Shown here in pieces: positions 31,479 to 40,789 of a DNA stretch of 57,566 nucleotides. The notes under the pieces were generated by a model. The model searched no databases and had not been told where the DNA came from. It was given only the letters and a program-made list of their open reading frames with translations. Made by a program: the position numbers and the translations under genes. Numbering within the stretch: the first letter of the stretch is position 1; each line of letters begins with the position of its first letter. This stretch comes from a virus. The stretch is from positions 1-57,566 of the IMG/VR virus record IMGVR_UViG_3300046514_000174; one strand, given 5' to 3'.

Positions 31479-31665
31479 TGCACGATACAAGGCAGGCTAC
31501 ATACTTCTGTACGATAACATCCTTTCCTTTGACCAAGTAGGAGAACAGTATGGTACCGAGGCAGAGGCAGAACGTGCAGCTACCATCCTATTAGAGGCTG
31601 GGCACTATGGTACCACGATTAAAGTGATGGAACAGAGAATCGTTACCTCAATGGTGAAGCAATGA
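31438..31665 (+). CDS. Small protein B of a paralogous pair, 75 residues
   Basis: GTG 31438, 41-base overlap with the previous gene. The pattern YKAGYILLYDNILSF, EAERAATILLEAGHYGTTIK, MEQRIVTSM matches protein A. Coupled by ATGA to the Sak4-like ATPase. Function unknown. Confidence 0.64.
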   Translation: MRYKVIRKINRRTDARYKAGYILLYDNILSFDQVGEQYGTEAEAERAATILLEAGHYGTTIKVMEQRIVTSMVKQ

Positions 31666-32507
31666 CTGTATGGACACCTGACAAGACGGCAGATATACGT
31701 AAGTTTGCAGGACTTTCCATCGACACCCCTGAAGATGCCAAGCAGACTGGTACCGTTTGTGTGATCTATGGTGCCCCTGGCGCAGGTAAGACTACGGCAG
31801 CCTGCCAGTTGATTGATAGTCCCTACTGTCAAAGAGGCGCTGTACTGTTAAATGCTGATGCAGGACAAGAGGCAGTACAACACCACATTGACAGCGGCAA
31901 GCTAGCGAATATAAACATCACCAGCTATACCCAAGTAGAGGCATTCCAGAAAGAGTACAGCAGAGAGCAACCGTGGGATTTAATCATACTGGACAACATC
32001 ACTGAGTACCAGAACCTTATTCATAAGGCACTATCTCCAGATGGTCCCGTAGAGATACAGCACTATGGTATCTCCACCGCTAAGATCATGTCCCTAGCTC
32101 GACAGTGGCGTCTACTGGCCCACAAGTACAACCTTACCGTTATGCTGCTTGCATGGGAGTTTGCCAGTACTGACAGGGAGCAGAAGAAGGAAGGTGAATA
32201 CGCGGTTACCCGCCGTAGTGTTGATCTATCCGATAAGCTGGGGCAACGTTTCCCTGGCATTGTAGGTACCGTCATGCACATCACGGTGGAGTCGGACCGT
32301 AACCTTACCCGTAAGCTAGCCCTAGGTGGTGCCTCTACCCGTACACAAGCCAAGCTGCGTAGAGATGACAATGATACTGCTGCTTGGACCATTCCTTATG
32401 AACTCTTCTACCGCCGCGGTGAACGACCGTTGGTCGATATTATGGCTACGCTAAAGGAAGGAGTACCATTCCCACAAGATAAGTACAAGCGGAGCGCAAA
32501 TGCCTAG
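31662..32507 (+). CDS. RecA-like ATPase, Sak4-type single-strand annealing/recombination protein
   Basis: 281 residues. Walker A GAPGAGKTTAACQL is near residue 30, and Walker B is WDLIILDNITEYQ. DLSDKLGQRFPGIVGTVMHI and the following region are usual for phage nucleotide-binding proteins of the Sak4 group. It is followed by a DUF669 gene, the common partner. Together they likely act in phage recombination and replication. Confidence 0.84.
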   Translation: MTVWTPDKTADIRKFAGLSIDTPEDAKQTGTVCVIYGAPGAGKTTAACQLIDSPYCQRGAVLLNADAGQEAVQHHIDSGKLANINITSYTQVEAFQKEYSREQPWDLIILDNITEYQNLIHKALSPDGPVEIQHYGISTAKIMSLARQWRLLAHKYNLTVMLLAWEFASTDREQKKEGEYAVTRRSVDLSDKLGQRFPGIVGTVMHITVESDRNLTRKLALGGASTRTQAKLRRDDNDTAAWTIPYELFYRRGERPLVDIMATLKEGVPFPQDKYKRSANA

Positions 32508-32973
32508 AGCACCGAAACCGACCACAGCGGAACCAATGCAAGATAAGAAAGAGGTAACGAAAGTGGCAACTACCGATACTGGCATCTCGATTGATTTCAG
32601 TAACGTTAAGTCCTTCGAGCCCGTTGAGACAGGAACCTATGGTGCAGTCTTCACTGGTAGTAAGGTCCGTGACAACAAGGCTGGTGATGGTAAGGTACTG
32701 AACTGTGAGTTTACCATCGAGGGTGAGTCAGACGAGCTAGACGGACGTAAGCTGTTCCGTGGCTTTTCTCTCAAGCCCCAAGCACTGTGGGCACTCAAGG
32801 AGTTCCTCATCACCTGTGGAGTGGATGAGGATGAGGTAGCTACTAACACCAGCTTGGATGATCTGGTGGCACAGGCTGACGGTGCCCATGTTCTGCTCAA
32901 TGTGTCCAAGAATGAGAACTCCACTAAGCCAGGTAAGTACTACAACAATGTGGAGGACATCAAGGCCGAGTAA
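32500..32973 (+). CDS. DUF669 family protein, single-strand DNA-binding candidate
   Basis: 157 residues. Lys/Thr-rich start, then IDFSNVKSFEPVETGTYGA, DGRKLFRGFSLKPQALWALK, and KPGKYYNNVEDIKAE at the end, as expected for DUF669. These proteins occur next to Sak4-type ATPases and are thought to act as single-strand binding proteins. A hairpin terminator follows. Confidence 0.82.
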   Translation: MPRAPKPTTAEPMQDKKEVTKVATTDTGISIDFSNVKSFEPVETGTYGAVFTGSKVRDNKAGDGKVLNCEFTIEGESDELDGRKLFRGFSLKPQALWALKEFLITCGVDEDEVATNTSLDDLVAQADGAHVLLNVSKNENSTKPGKYYNNVEDIKAE

Positions 32974-32987
32974 CCGTTACGTAGCTG

Positions 32988-33020
32988 AGGGGCCTACCCG
33001 ATTCATGGGTAGGCCCCTTT
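32988..33020 (+). terminator. Hairpin terminator after the DUF669 gene
   Basis: A 12-bp stem AGGGGCCTACCC/GGGTAGGCCCCT (32988-32999 with 33007-33018) and a seven-base loop, followed by only a short T-run (TT). It may be a partial terminator or a processing site. Confidence 0.75.
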
Positions 33021-33047
33021 CCAGCTAACTCTGTAGGGTGGAGTAAT

Positions 33048-35426
33048 GTGGATACTGAATCCTTCCTCAAGACAGTGGTTACGCAGGATGAAGGTTTCTT
33101 CTGTATGCCACTTAGTCATGAGGGCCAATGGTTAGAGCTATGGCACCATTGGCCACAAGATATGCCAACCATACTCGAACGAACCAATGAGCTAAAGGAT
33201 AAATACAATGTACACTTCAGTAGTTACCTATTCAGTGCTGCCCAGTCAGACAAGGAACATGCCCTACCCAGTCGTACCATACAGGCAGACCTTGACAACG
33301 CCGACCCATCCACTCTCCCAATCGAACCAACTGTCCTTGTCCAAACTAGCCCTAACAGGTATCACGGCTATTGGGTACTGGACCAACAACTCAAGCCAGA
33401 GCATCACGAACGGCTGTCCCGTAAACTAACCTATTCCATACCTTTGTGCGACCGCTCTGGTTGGCCTATAGCCAAGAAGCTACGTATACCAGACACCTAC
33501 AACTATAAGTACACCGAACGTCCACCAGTAAGTATCGTCCATGTACGTGATGGGCTTATCCCTGCTGATGCCTTTGACCAACTCCCAATGCCACCCAACA
33601 CAAAGGACACCAATCCGATAGAGGGATGGTTAGAGTTAAGCCAACACACATTTAACATCGGTCCACATGAACTACTGGAAACTATAAAAGGTGTCATTCC
33701 CAGTTCAGTCTACAACCAGTACAGCAATGTAGCTCGTGACCGTAGTAGTGCCCTATGGGCATTGATGTGTGCAGCCTTCAGGGTTGGTCTACCACGAGAG
33801 GCGGTATTCTGGCTAGCTAAGCACAGTGCCAATAATAAGTTCATCCACCTGAAGTATGGGGCAGACCGTGAGCTAGCTAAAGATGTCATACGTGCTGAAG
33901 AAGAAACCCGTAAGGGAACCGCTAACCTATGGGGAGCAATGAACGAGATGCGCCGTAGTCCAGGTAACCACTCAGAAACCATGCAAGGCATGTTTGACCT
34001 TACCCTTACCAGCCTGCAAAGTACTGGTACCTTCCTCCATTCCACTGACAATAGACTATGGTACATGGACCGTGAAACAGGGAAACCTATCATCCTTGAA
34101 ATACGTTCCGACGACTTGGATGCACTACTAGATAAAAGGTTTAAGCTCAATGCAGTGGAGCAAGAGCAACGGTACATTGTCAAAAGCTTAGCCAACTATG
34201 CAGCCAACCTGCCAGCTACCTCCATAGCCACTAGTCTGTCATACTACAATGAAGTTATATCAACCCTGTACATCCACACTGGCCGTAAGAATATCATAAA
34301 GGTGAAGGCTGATTCCATCAGTGAGGTAGACAATGGTGATGATGGTATTATCTTCCCTTGGGTAACCAACCAGGAAGTTATGGTACCTGATTATAGTCCA
34401 TTACCTGATGGCAACGATTGGGCCACCACGTTATTCGGAAAGAGTGTAAACAATGTCATCTCCCTACCACGAGACCAAGCAGTGTGCTTGTACCGAGTGT
34501 GGTTGTTGTTCCTGTTGTTCCGTCACGCATCGGTTAGCCGACCCATCATTGCCATCTTCGGTCAGCCTGGCTCAGGCAAGTCTACCCTTTTCCGTAAGGT
34601 CTACGCACTCTTGTATGGATCGAATCGTTCAGTCGGGGCAGTCACTACGGCAGACAACTTCGACTACTCGGTTGCTAACGACCCTTTCGTGGTGCTTGAT
34701 AATGTGGATACCTTTGAGCGTTGGCTACCTGATCGCTTGGCCCTCAGTGCCAGCACTAGCGATATTGTTAAGCGTAAACTGTATACTAATAGTGACATTG
34801 TTATACTTAGACGGCAAGCACTCGTTGGAGTAACTGCCCATGCCCCTAAGTTTGGTAGAGAAGACGTAGCTGACCGACTCCTCCCCATAACCCTGGAACG
34901 CCTTACACACTTCGAGTCAGAAGGTTCCATCATTAGAGAGATCCTATCACTACGTAATAAGCTGTGGGGTTCCATCATTAAGGATTGCCAGACAGTCCTC
35001 TCTACATCAATGCCTACCGAGTATCCTCAGTTCCGGGTAGAGGACTTTGCTCACCTAGGCTACTGGATTGCATCAGCCTTGGGTCAAGGCCCCTTGTTCA
35101 AGGACATGTTAGCAGCAGTACGTACTAGCCAACGGTCATTTGCTACCGATGAAGACTCCCTTATAGTAGGTGCCATATTTGCCTTCCTTGACAAGTCGAA
35201 GAAAAAGGGACAATGGCTATCCCCTGGACAATTATGGTCTGAACTAGAACTGTACAGTGGTGACCCTGTAACTTTCAAGAAGGTCTACCGTAATGCACAA
35301 GACTTGGGTAAGAAGCTATGGACACTACAGGATGCTCTACGTGACTTGTTCACCGTGGACCAGAGAATCAACGCATCGAAAGGGGCCAGGGAATGGCTAA
35401 TAGGTCGTAAGGATGCCACAGACTAA
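33048..35426 (+). CDS. Primase-helicase (AEP-type primase with AAA+/SF3 helicase domain)
   Basis: 792 residues from GTG 33048. The N-terminal third resembles the RepB-type archaeo-eukaryotic primase fold, with metal-binding acidic residues in TIQADLDNAD and the strand HGYWVLD. A helical linker follows. The C-terminal ATPase has Walker A IAIFGQPGSGKST near residue 504 and Walker B FVVLDNVD. It would unwind the fork and prime synthesis for the downstream polymerase. Confidence 0.85.
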   Translation: MDTESFLKTVVTQDEGFFCMPLSHEGQWLELWHHWPQDMPTILERTNELKDKYNVHFSSYLFSAAQSDKEHALPSRTIQADLDNADPSTLPIEPTVLVQTSPNRYHGYWVLDQQLKPEHHERLSRKLTYSIPLCDRSGWPIAKKLRIPDTYNYKYTERPPVSIVHVRDGLIPADAFDQLPMPPNTKDTNPIEGWLELSQHTFNIGPHELLETIKGVIPSSVYNQYSNVARDRSSALWALMCAAFRVGLPREAVFWLAKHSANNKFIHLKYGADRELAKDVIRAEEETRKGTANLWGAMNEMRRSPGNHSETMQGMFDLTLTSLQSTGTFLHSTDNRLWYMDRETGKPIILEIRSDDLDALLDKRFKLNAVEQEQRYIVKSLANYAANLPATSIATSLSYYNEVISTLYIHTGRKNIIKVKADSISEVDNGDDGIIFPWVTNQEVMVPDYSPLPDGNDWATTLFGKSVNNVISLPRDQAVCLYRVWLLFLLFRHASVSRPIIAIFGQPGSGKSTLFRKVYALLYGSNRSVGAVTTADNFDYSVANDPFVVLDNVDTFERWLPDRLALSASTSDIVKRKLYTNSDIVILRRQALVGVTAHAPKFGREDVADRLLPITLERLTHFESEGSIIREILSLRNKLWGSIIKDCQTVLSTSMPTEYPQFRVEDFAHLGYWIASALGQGPLFKDMLAAVRTSQRSFATDEDSLIVGAIFAFLDKSKKKGQWLSPGQLWSELELYSGDPVTFKKVYRNAQDLGKKLWTLQDALRDLFTVDQRINASKGAREWLIGRKDATD

Positions 35427-35604
35427 AGACATACGAGTGCAGTCCTACCTAGAACCTACCATATATAAGGAAGTGGAGCAAGAGTGTACCCGTCTAGAAA
35501 TGACTGAATCACGCTTTGTCAGGATGGTACTGATGAGGTACTTTAAGGAAAAGGGTACCCTGGACAATGCAGCCATAGCAGCTATGACTATAGGAGTGGA
35601 CTAG
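35413..35604 (+). CDS. Ribbon-helix-helix protein, 63 residues
   Basis: Strand KDIRVQSYLEPTIYKEVEQE followed by two helices with MTESRFVRMVLMRYF: a small Arc/MetJ-type DNA-binding fold. It overlaps the primase stop by 14 bases. Possible transcription regulator. Confidence 0.7.
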   Translation: MPQTKDIRVQSYLEPTIYKEVEQECTRLEMTESRFVRMVLMRYFKEKGTLDNAAIAAMTIGVD

Positions 35605-35702
35605 TGTGCGTTGATCCGATTGTCTGGTCTGTCATGTGTTTCCTTAGTGGTATGAGTGTACTTGTCTTTGTTGTAGCAATATTTAAGGCCGTGGTACATT
35701 GA
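35604..35702 (+). CDS. Small membrane peptide, 32 residues
   Basis: GTG start in the stop codon of the preceding gene and ends by TGATG next to the following gene. One hydrophobic helix (MSVLVFVVAIFKAVV). Called by overlap and hydrophobicity. Confidence 0.45.
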   Translation: MCVDPIVWSVMCFLSGMSVLVFVVAIFKAVVH

Positions 35703-35703
35703 T

Positions 35704-35904
35704 GTGCATGTCCCCAGTGGCTTTGTCCTAGAGTTCCCTAGGTGTCAGTTCTGCCAAGGGACCAACTACATACAACTCTGCACAGTATGTGGTGTTCTAT
35801 GTTGTGCAGAGTGTACCATCTACCTCAGTGAGCTAGGTTGTCAACACAAACAGTATATCCCTATGGAGAGTGACCCCCAATGGAGCAGCCAGAGAGCACG
35901 GTAG
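35704..35904 (+). CDS. Cys-rich zinc-finger protein, 66 residues
   Basis: GTG start. CQFC, CTVC, CC, C and C-x-H (CQFCQG...CTVCGVLCCAEC...CQHK) resemble a B-box or ZnF-type double zinc site. Unknown role, near replication genes. Confidence 0.68.
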   Translation: MHVPSGFVLEFPRCQFCQGTNYIQLCTVCGVLCCAECTIYLSELGCQHKQYIPMESDPQWSSQRAR

Positions 35905-36119
35905 ACTTTGAAGTCAGTGTAGACACACGAGACTACCCAGCTTCAATAATTCTTAGGTTAGGGCACGATGTTCTATTCATGCCAGTAGAAAGTGCTAATG
36001 ATATAGCAATGAGTATACTTACTGTAGTGGCTAGGACACAGGTAGTGAATGATGTATGGAACAGTGATACTATTCTTGGCAGGGACCGTGTAGAGGAATT
36101 ACTGGAGTGGGTTGAGTAA
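35880..36119 (+). CDS. Acidic small protein, 79 residues
   Basis: Overlaps the previous gene by 25 bases and the polymerase start by one. Beta-rich N-terminus (TVDFEVSVDTRDYPASIILR) and acidic C-terminal helix. Function unknown. Confidence 0.63.
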   Translation: MEQPESTVDFEVSVDTRDYPASIILRLGHDVLFMPVESANDIAMSILTVVARTQVVNDVWNSDTILGRDRVEELLEWVE

Positions 36120-38482
36120 TGCAGTGCTGCCCTAATGAAGTACCTAGCCAAGGTTGTGCTGACTACGGTGTAGTCATCGTAGGCATGGCTCCTGCTCAAC
36201 AGGAACGTAAAGAGGGACGTCCATTTGTAGGGCAGAATGGTAAGCTACTGGATGCAGTACTCTCATACGTAGGCTGGGGCAGGGACCGTGTATATTGTGC
36301 CAACCTTGTCTGTCATCCAGTCAAAGAAAAGGAACCTGATCTACAGCAGTATTCGTCGTGTACCCAACGCCTAGAGCAAGAATTACGTGCTCTACAACCC
36401 CGATTGGTAATTCCAGTAGGTAGTATCGCGTGTCAATACTTCACTGGCATGAAGGTAGGTAAGGCCAGGGGAGTACCTGTACTCGATCCGAAGCGTGGTT
36501 ATTACGTAATGCCTTCCCTACAACCCGTAGCTGCTCTACAGGGTGACCCTTCTATCATTCATCATCTAGTCCGAGACTTTGCTAAAATTCCAACAGTTCT
36601 GTCGTGGCCCCAAGATGGTTCTATCAAGGATGTACCATATGACATTGTGTCCACAAAGGAAGAGGCTCAGCAAGTCCTTGATGGGTTGCCAAAGGATAGC
36701 ATTGTTACTATTGACATTGAAACTGACTCCAAAGTTGTCAACATTATTGATGTATACTCTGATAGATTACTATGTCTTGCAATCACGAGATCCGACCCTA
36801 ACGGAAATGAGCATACAACTGTATTTCCCAGGGAAGTACTCGACGGACTGTTATGGCCTACGGATGTTCAGTGGTGTGGACAGAATTTCCCCTTCGATAG
36901 GAACGGATTACTCAAGTACCTGAACGTTGACATTCCTATCGTTCATGACACGATGCTTATGTCCTATGCCCTCGATGAACGTGGTGGACGTGATGAACAG
37001 CATGATACTTATGGTGGTATTCATGGGTTAGGTCCACAAGCAGATGAGTACTGTGGTGCTGAGTTTTACAAGGACAAGATGAAACCAGGCCATAAGGCAC
37101 CTGCTGAACTACCACAGGACCAACTGTATCGGTACAATGCCCATGATGCAGGATACACCTACCGACTAGCTAATCGGTACATACCCCAACTGCACAGCGA
37201 CGGTGTATACCCATTGTACCATGATCGTCTCATGCCCCTCGATAGAGCTATGGCTGAGATCAACTACCAGGGGGTAAACATTGACCGTAAGCGACTACAG
37301 GACTTAGTACTGGACTGGGGACCACGCTTCCTTGAGGGAGAAGAACGTCTCATTGACTTAGCACAAGAGTATGGCTTCCCTGGACGAATCAACCTTAATA
37401 GCCATCCCCAACTGTCCAGGTTCCTGTACGACATCCTAGGTCTAGAAGGTGGCCCTAGTACAGCGAAGGATGTCATCATTGACCTAGAACATCCTTTCAT
37501 TGATGCCTTGCTGCTGCACAAGAAGCTCGATCATATATGGAAGCATTACATTATTCCTGGCGTTCGGTCCATAAAGTTTGATGGTAGGGTACACCCCAAT
37601 ACCCTTATTCATGGTACTACCTCTGGTAGATTTGCCTATGTAGATCCACCGTTACAGACGCTACCACAGAAGTATTCGGTAGGTGAGTATGCGGAAATTC
37701 GTTCCATATATGTTCCCGATAGCTCCGAGTACTATATCGCAGAGTTCGACTATGCACAGATTGAGGTATGGATTGCAGCAGGTTTATCACAAGATCAACA
37801 TATGCTGGAAGCTCTTGCAAGTGGCGATTATCATAGCGCAACTGCTCGTGACATTATGGGAGTTGCGATTGATGATATGGACCGCGACAGTCGTTACGTG
37901 GTTAGACAGAATGCTAAGAAGGTTGGGTTTGGGGTCATCTATGACATTGGGGCAGTTACTCTTTCCAAGCCTAGAACAGGAATTAACTCGACTGTTCGAG
38001 AGGCACAACAGATTATCGACAGCTTCTATGAAGTTAATCACCAGTACAAACAATGGACTGAAGACATCGTAACAGAGGCTAGGACAAAGGGCCAACTAAT
38101 TACTCCCTTTGGTCGTCACCGTCGCTTCCGTCTGTTTATCGACCAAAAGCAAAAACGGCAAGCTATTAACTTCCCTGTCCAGTCCATCGCTAATGACTAT
38201 ACCCTGTCCGCCCTACTAGAGCTACACTTCGGTATGACACTGGCTGAAATTGCAGCAGGCCACGTACGGCCCCGTATAACTCATCTCCAGTCCTTGGGGG
38301 CTCGTATCATGTGGGGTGTCCATGACTCTATCGTCCTACAGATCCGTAAGGACCGTGCCCAAGAAACCATCGACTACGTAAAGGGAGTCATGGAGCAGCA
38401 ATGGCTCCCTGATATGCCTCATGGTACCGTCGAAGCTAAGGTCGGTGATAACCTCTATGATGTAAAGGAATGGGCAGCATGA
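36119..38482 (+). CDS. Uracil-DNA glycosylase/DNA polymerase I fusion
   Basis: 787 residues. Residues 1-155 are an Fe-S type uracil-DNA glycosylase: N-terminal cysteines, GMAPAQQERKEGRPFVGQNG, NLVCHP and a later Cys. Residues 190-370 are the 3'-5' exonuclease (TIDIETDS, NFPFDRNGL, YNAHDAGYTYRL). The rest is PolA: motif A EFDYAQIEVW, motif B around RQNAKKVGFGVIYD, motif C GVHDSIV. Motif C has Ser where Glu is usual, and the glycosylase motif has Met in place of the usual acidic residue. It is the main replicative polymerase candidate. Confidence 0.93.
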   Translation: MQCCPNEVPSQGCADYGVVIVGMAPAQQERKEGRPFVGQNGKLLDAVLSYVGWGRDRVYCANLVCHPVKEKEPDLQQYSSCTQRLEQELRALQPRLVIPVGSIACQYFTGMKVGKARGVPVLDPKRGYYVMPSLQPVAALQGDPSIIHHLVRDFAKIPTVLSWPQDGSIKDVPYDIVSTKEEAQQVLDGLPKDSIVTIDIETDSKVVNIIDVYSDRLLCLAITRSDPNGNEHTTVFPREVLDGLLWPTDVQWCGQNFPFDRNGLLKYLNVDIPIVHDTMLMSYALDERGGRDEQHDTYGGIHGLGPQADEYCGAEFYKDKMKPGHKAPAELPQDQLYRYNAHDAGYTYRLANRYIPQLHSDGVYPLYHDRLMPLDRAMAEINYQGVNIDRKRLQDLVLDWGPRFLEGEERLIDLAQEYGFPGRINLNSHPQLSRFLYDILGLEGGPSTAKDVIIDLEHPFIDALLLHKKLDHIWKHYIIPGVRSIKFDGRVHPNTLIHGTTSGRFAYVDPPLQTLPQKYSVGEYAEIRSIYVPDSSEYYIAEFDYAQIEVWIAAGLSQDQHMLEALASGDYHSATARDIMGVAIDDMDRDSRYVVRQNAKKVGFGVIYDIGAVTLSKPRTGINSTVREAQQIIDSFYEVNHQYKQWTEDIVTEARTKGQLITPFGRHRRFRLFIDQKQKRQAINFPVQSIANDYTLSALLELHFGMTLAEIAAGHVRPRITHLQSLGARIMWGVHDSIVLQIRKDRAQETIDYVKGVMEQQWLPDMPHGTVEAKVGDNLYDVKEWAA

Positions 38483-39000
38483 CTATTATTGGTACAAAAC
38501 AACCTAGTAATTTAGATATAGAACCAACAGTTGTTTATGAGTGTGACGCCCCAAATTGCCATAATACAATAGAAACCACAATATATGCAAGTATCACAGC
38601 CAATAATTGGGGAGTGCTTGATGGTAAACATTACTGTCCAATTCATAATCATGCTGAATCAATAGGAAGAGTCCCATTAGAAATGGAAGAGGGGTTACAA
38701 ACTCATATTGATGTAGCATTCCACCGTCTGGACCCACAAGCTATGCTTATCTTAGGTGAGGTTCTAGGGTTTGGAGAAGCTAAGTACCAATACAAAGATG
38801 TTCCCATTGGTCAAGAGAATTGGCGTAAGATTAGTCACCTAGATCATCTAAACCATGCTTTGAACCACATCTTCCATTACATGTTAGAGCTACAGAATGG
38901 CCCTGACCCTGACGACGATGAAGCAGGGCAACACCTAGACCATGCACTATGCAGACTGATGTTTGCTAAGGGAGTCCCGTATGGCACTGAAACACGGTGA
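38479..39000 (+). CDS. dATP/dGTP diphosphohydrolase-like domain protein (DUF5664)
   Basis: 173 residues from ATG 38479, ATGA-coupled to the polymerase. LGEVLGFGEAKYQYKDVPIG, ENWRKI, LNHALNHIFHYM and the acidic DPDDDEAGQHLDHALCRLMF match the DUF5664 (dGTP_diPhyd_N) pattern. N-terminal C-x-x-x-x-C and C-x-x-H could bind zinc. It may hydrolyse dNTPs or bind nucleotides; substrate unknown. The first third is AT-rich. Confidence 0.75.
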   Translation: MTIIGTKQPSNLDIEPTVVYECDAPNCHNTIETTIYASITANNWGVLDGKHYCPIHNHAESIGRVPLEMEEGLQTHIDVAFHRLDPQAMLILGEVLGFGEAKYQYKDVPIGQENWRKISHLDHLNHALNHIFHYMLELQNGPDPDDDEAGQHLDHALCRLMFAKGVPYGTETR

Positions 39001-39166
39001 CCTTAAATGTAGTGAACAGAACTGTAATCAGGACGCAGAGTTCTACGTATGGTTCGTAAACTATGGTGGCTTGTACAGTTACCGCTGTAAAGCCCACCTA
39101 GTATACCTATTGCAAACCTCACCCTATCCAATCCAACAGGTGCAACGAATTGATTATAGCGATTGA
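38981..39166 (+). CDS. Small Cys-containing protein, 61 residues
   Basis: ATG 38981, overlapping the preceding gene by 20 bases. KCSEQNCNQDAEFYVWFVNY followed by YRCKAHLVYL suggests a zinc ribbon. Overlaps the RuvC-like gene. Function unknown. Confidence 0.6.
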   Translation: MALKHGDLKCSEQNCNQDAEFYVWFVNYGGLYSYRCKAHLVYLLQTSPYPIQQVQRIDYSD

Positions 39167-39527
39167 TCCAGGGAAGACTACAGGGATAGCAGTCTATGAT
39201 GGGACAACCCTGGCTACTGAAGTACTCCTGTCACAGATAGCAGTATGGGACCGTGTAGCACCAGACTCCGTAGATACCGTGGTTATAGAGAGGTTCTCCA
39301 CTGCGGACTACTTGTCCAAGTATGGCCTATTGACCATAGAAATAGTAGGGGGTGTAAAAGCCATCTGTCATCAGTCAGATAAGACCCTAATAGTCCATAG
39401 CCCACAGAACCGTTACTCGATGCAAGAGAAGGCCCACACCCATCTGAAAGGAAAGAACGTGCCATTTATGATACACGAAGAAGATGCCCTAGCTCATATG
39501 CTGTACTACTTAGCGACGGGGAAATAG
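39150..39527 (+). CDS. RuvC-like Holliday junction resolvase
   Basis: 125 residues from TTG 39150. The strand MIIAIDPGKTTGIAVYD carries the first Asp, TVVIERF the Glu and EEDALAHML the last Asp, so the RuvC-fold catalytic set is present. It should resolve branched DNA before packaging. Confidence 0.85.
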   Translation: MIIAIDPGKTTGIAVYDGTTLATEVLLSQIAVWDRVAPDSVDTVVIERFSTADYLSKYGLLTIEIVGGVKAICHQSDKTLIVHSPQNRYSMQEKAHTHLKGKNVPFMIHEEDALAHMLYYLATGK

Positions 39528-40789
39528 ATGTCAGTGCGCCACCAAGTCCGTCTCTATGACACTAGTGGTGTCCAATTAGCCATCTTCGATACATGGCGTT
39601 CCCTGACGGTCAACAAGAAGGTCAATGCCTTCGGTGACCATACCTTTAAGCTAGACAAACGTCTGGACAACCGTTGGCAACTGTTTGGGCTGGACTGCTT
39701 TGTAGAGGTAATGCGACAGGACCAGGCCAACGGTATCGGCTGGACCCAAGAGTACCTAGGCTTTCACCGTACACCACAACACTCATTAACTGAGACAGGT
39801 AACCGTATCTTCACCAGCTACGGTCGTTCACTGGAAGATATACTCAACCGTCACTCTGTAGCCTATCAGTCCTTTGCAGCTACCAACGCACCCTACTTCT
39901 ATGCCAACAAGACAGGTCCAGCCGACAATGTGATGAAGGCATTTGTACGAGACAACTTTGGTCCAGGTGCCAACAATAGCAGTCGGTTACGAGATGGTAG
40001 TCGTATAGCTATCACGGTACCTGATGACACGAGTCAAGCTCCTACATGGCAGGGTGAGCGTGCCTACCGTAAAGTGTATGATGTCATAACTGAAATATCA
40101 CAAGCAGCAGCCGTGGACTTCTCCATTGAAATGTTATCCATGTCACCACCTACTTTTATCTTCCACACCTTCTATCCATTACGTGGTACAGATCGTTCCC
40201 TACTGAACCCACCCACAATACTGTCTGATGAACGACAGAACGTAAAGTCTATACTACTAGTCGTACTGATGAAGCAAACATCGCTATCATCGTAGGCTCA
40301 GTACAGAACTACATACCAGACCCCAACCCTAATCAACCTGGTAAGGTAGTTGGCCATAGAGTAGTATTTACTGGTACCTCACATGGAGTTTTTGATTCAC
40401 CGTGGAATGACATTGAAATAGTACGTGATGCCCGTAACGATGAGACAACTCAAGCCTTGTCCAACATAGCCGATCAAGCCTATGCAACCTTGGGGGCACA
40501 TGAGTCATTTGTAGTTACTCCACTCAACTACAGTAATGCACAGTATGGGAAACACTTCTTCCTCGGAGATAAACTCATAGTCTCGATGGACGGTACACAA
40601 CGCATTAAAAGGGTAGTAGGGGTTTCTATCAATAGTGGTGGTGACTCAGATTCAGGGGGTAATATGGGGGAAACTCTAAGTATAGAGCTAGGAGATGTGG
40701 TGGCTACCTTTACTGGTAACCCCATCATGGATGCCTTCAGGAATATCTCTACCAGAATAGATACTCTAGAGCATCAAGGGAACCTTTGA
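39528..40789 (+). pseudogene. ReqiPepy6 Gp37-like tail protein, interrupted by a frameshift
   Basis: The first 255 codons stop at 40295, but the same protein family continues in another frame to 40789. The break lies between 40231 and 40295; a -1 shift near AAGTCT would give a smooth join (NVKS then YTTSRTDEAN). The N-terminus VRLYDTSGVQLAIFDTWRSL and FVEVMRQDQ fit this siphovirus tail family. No canonical slippery heptamer was seen, so sequencing error, recent mutation or unusual recoding are all possible. It lies among nucleotide metabolism genes rather than with the other tail genes. Confidence 0.72.
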
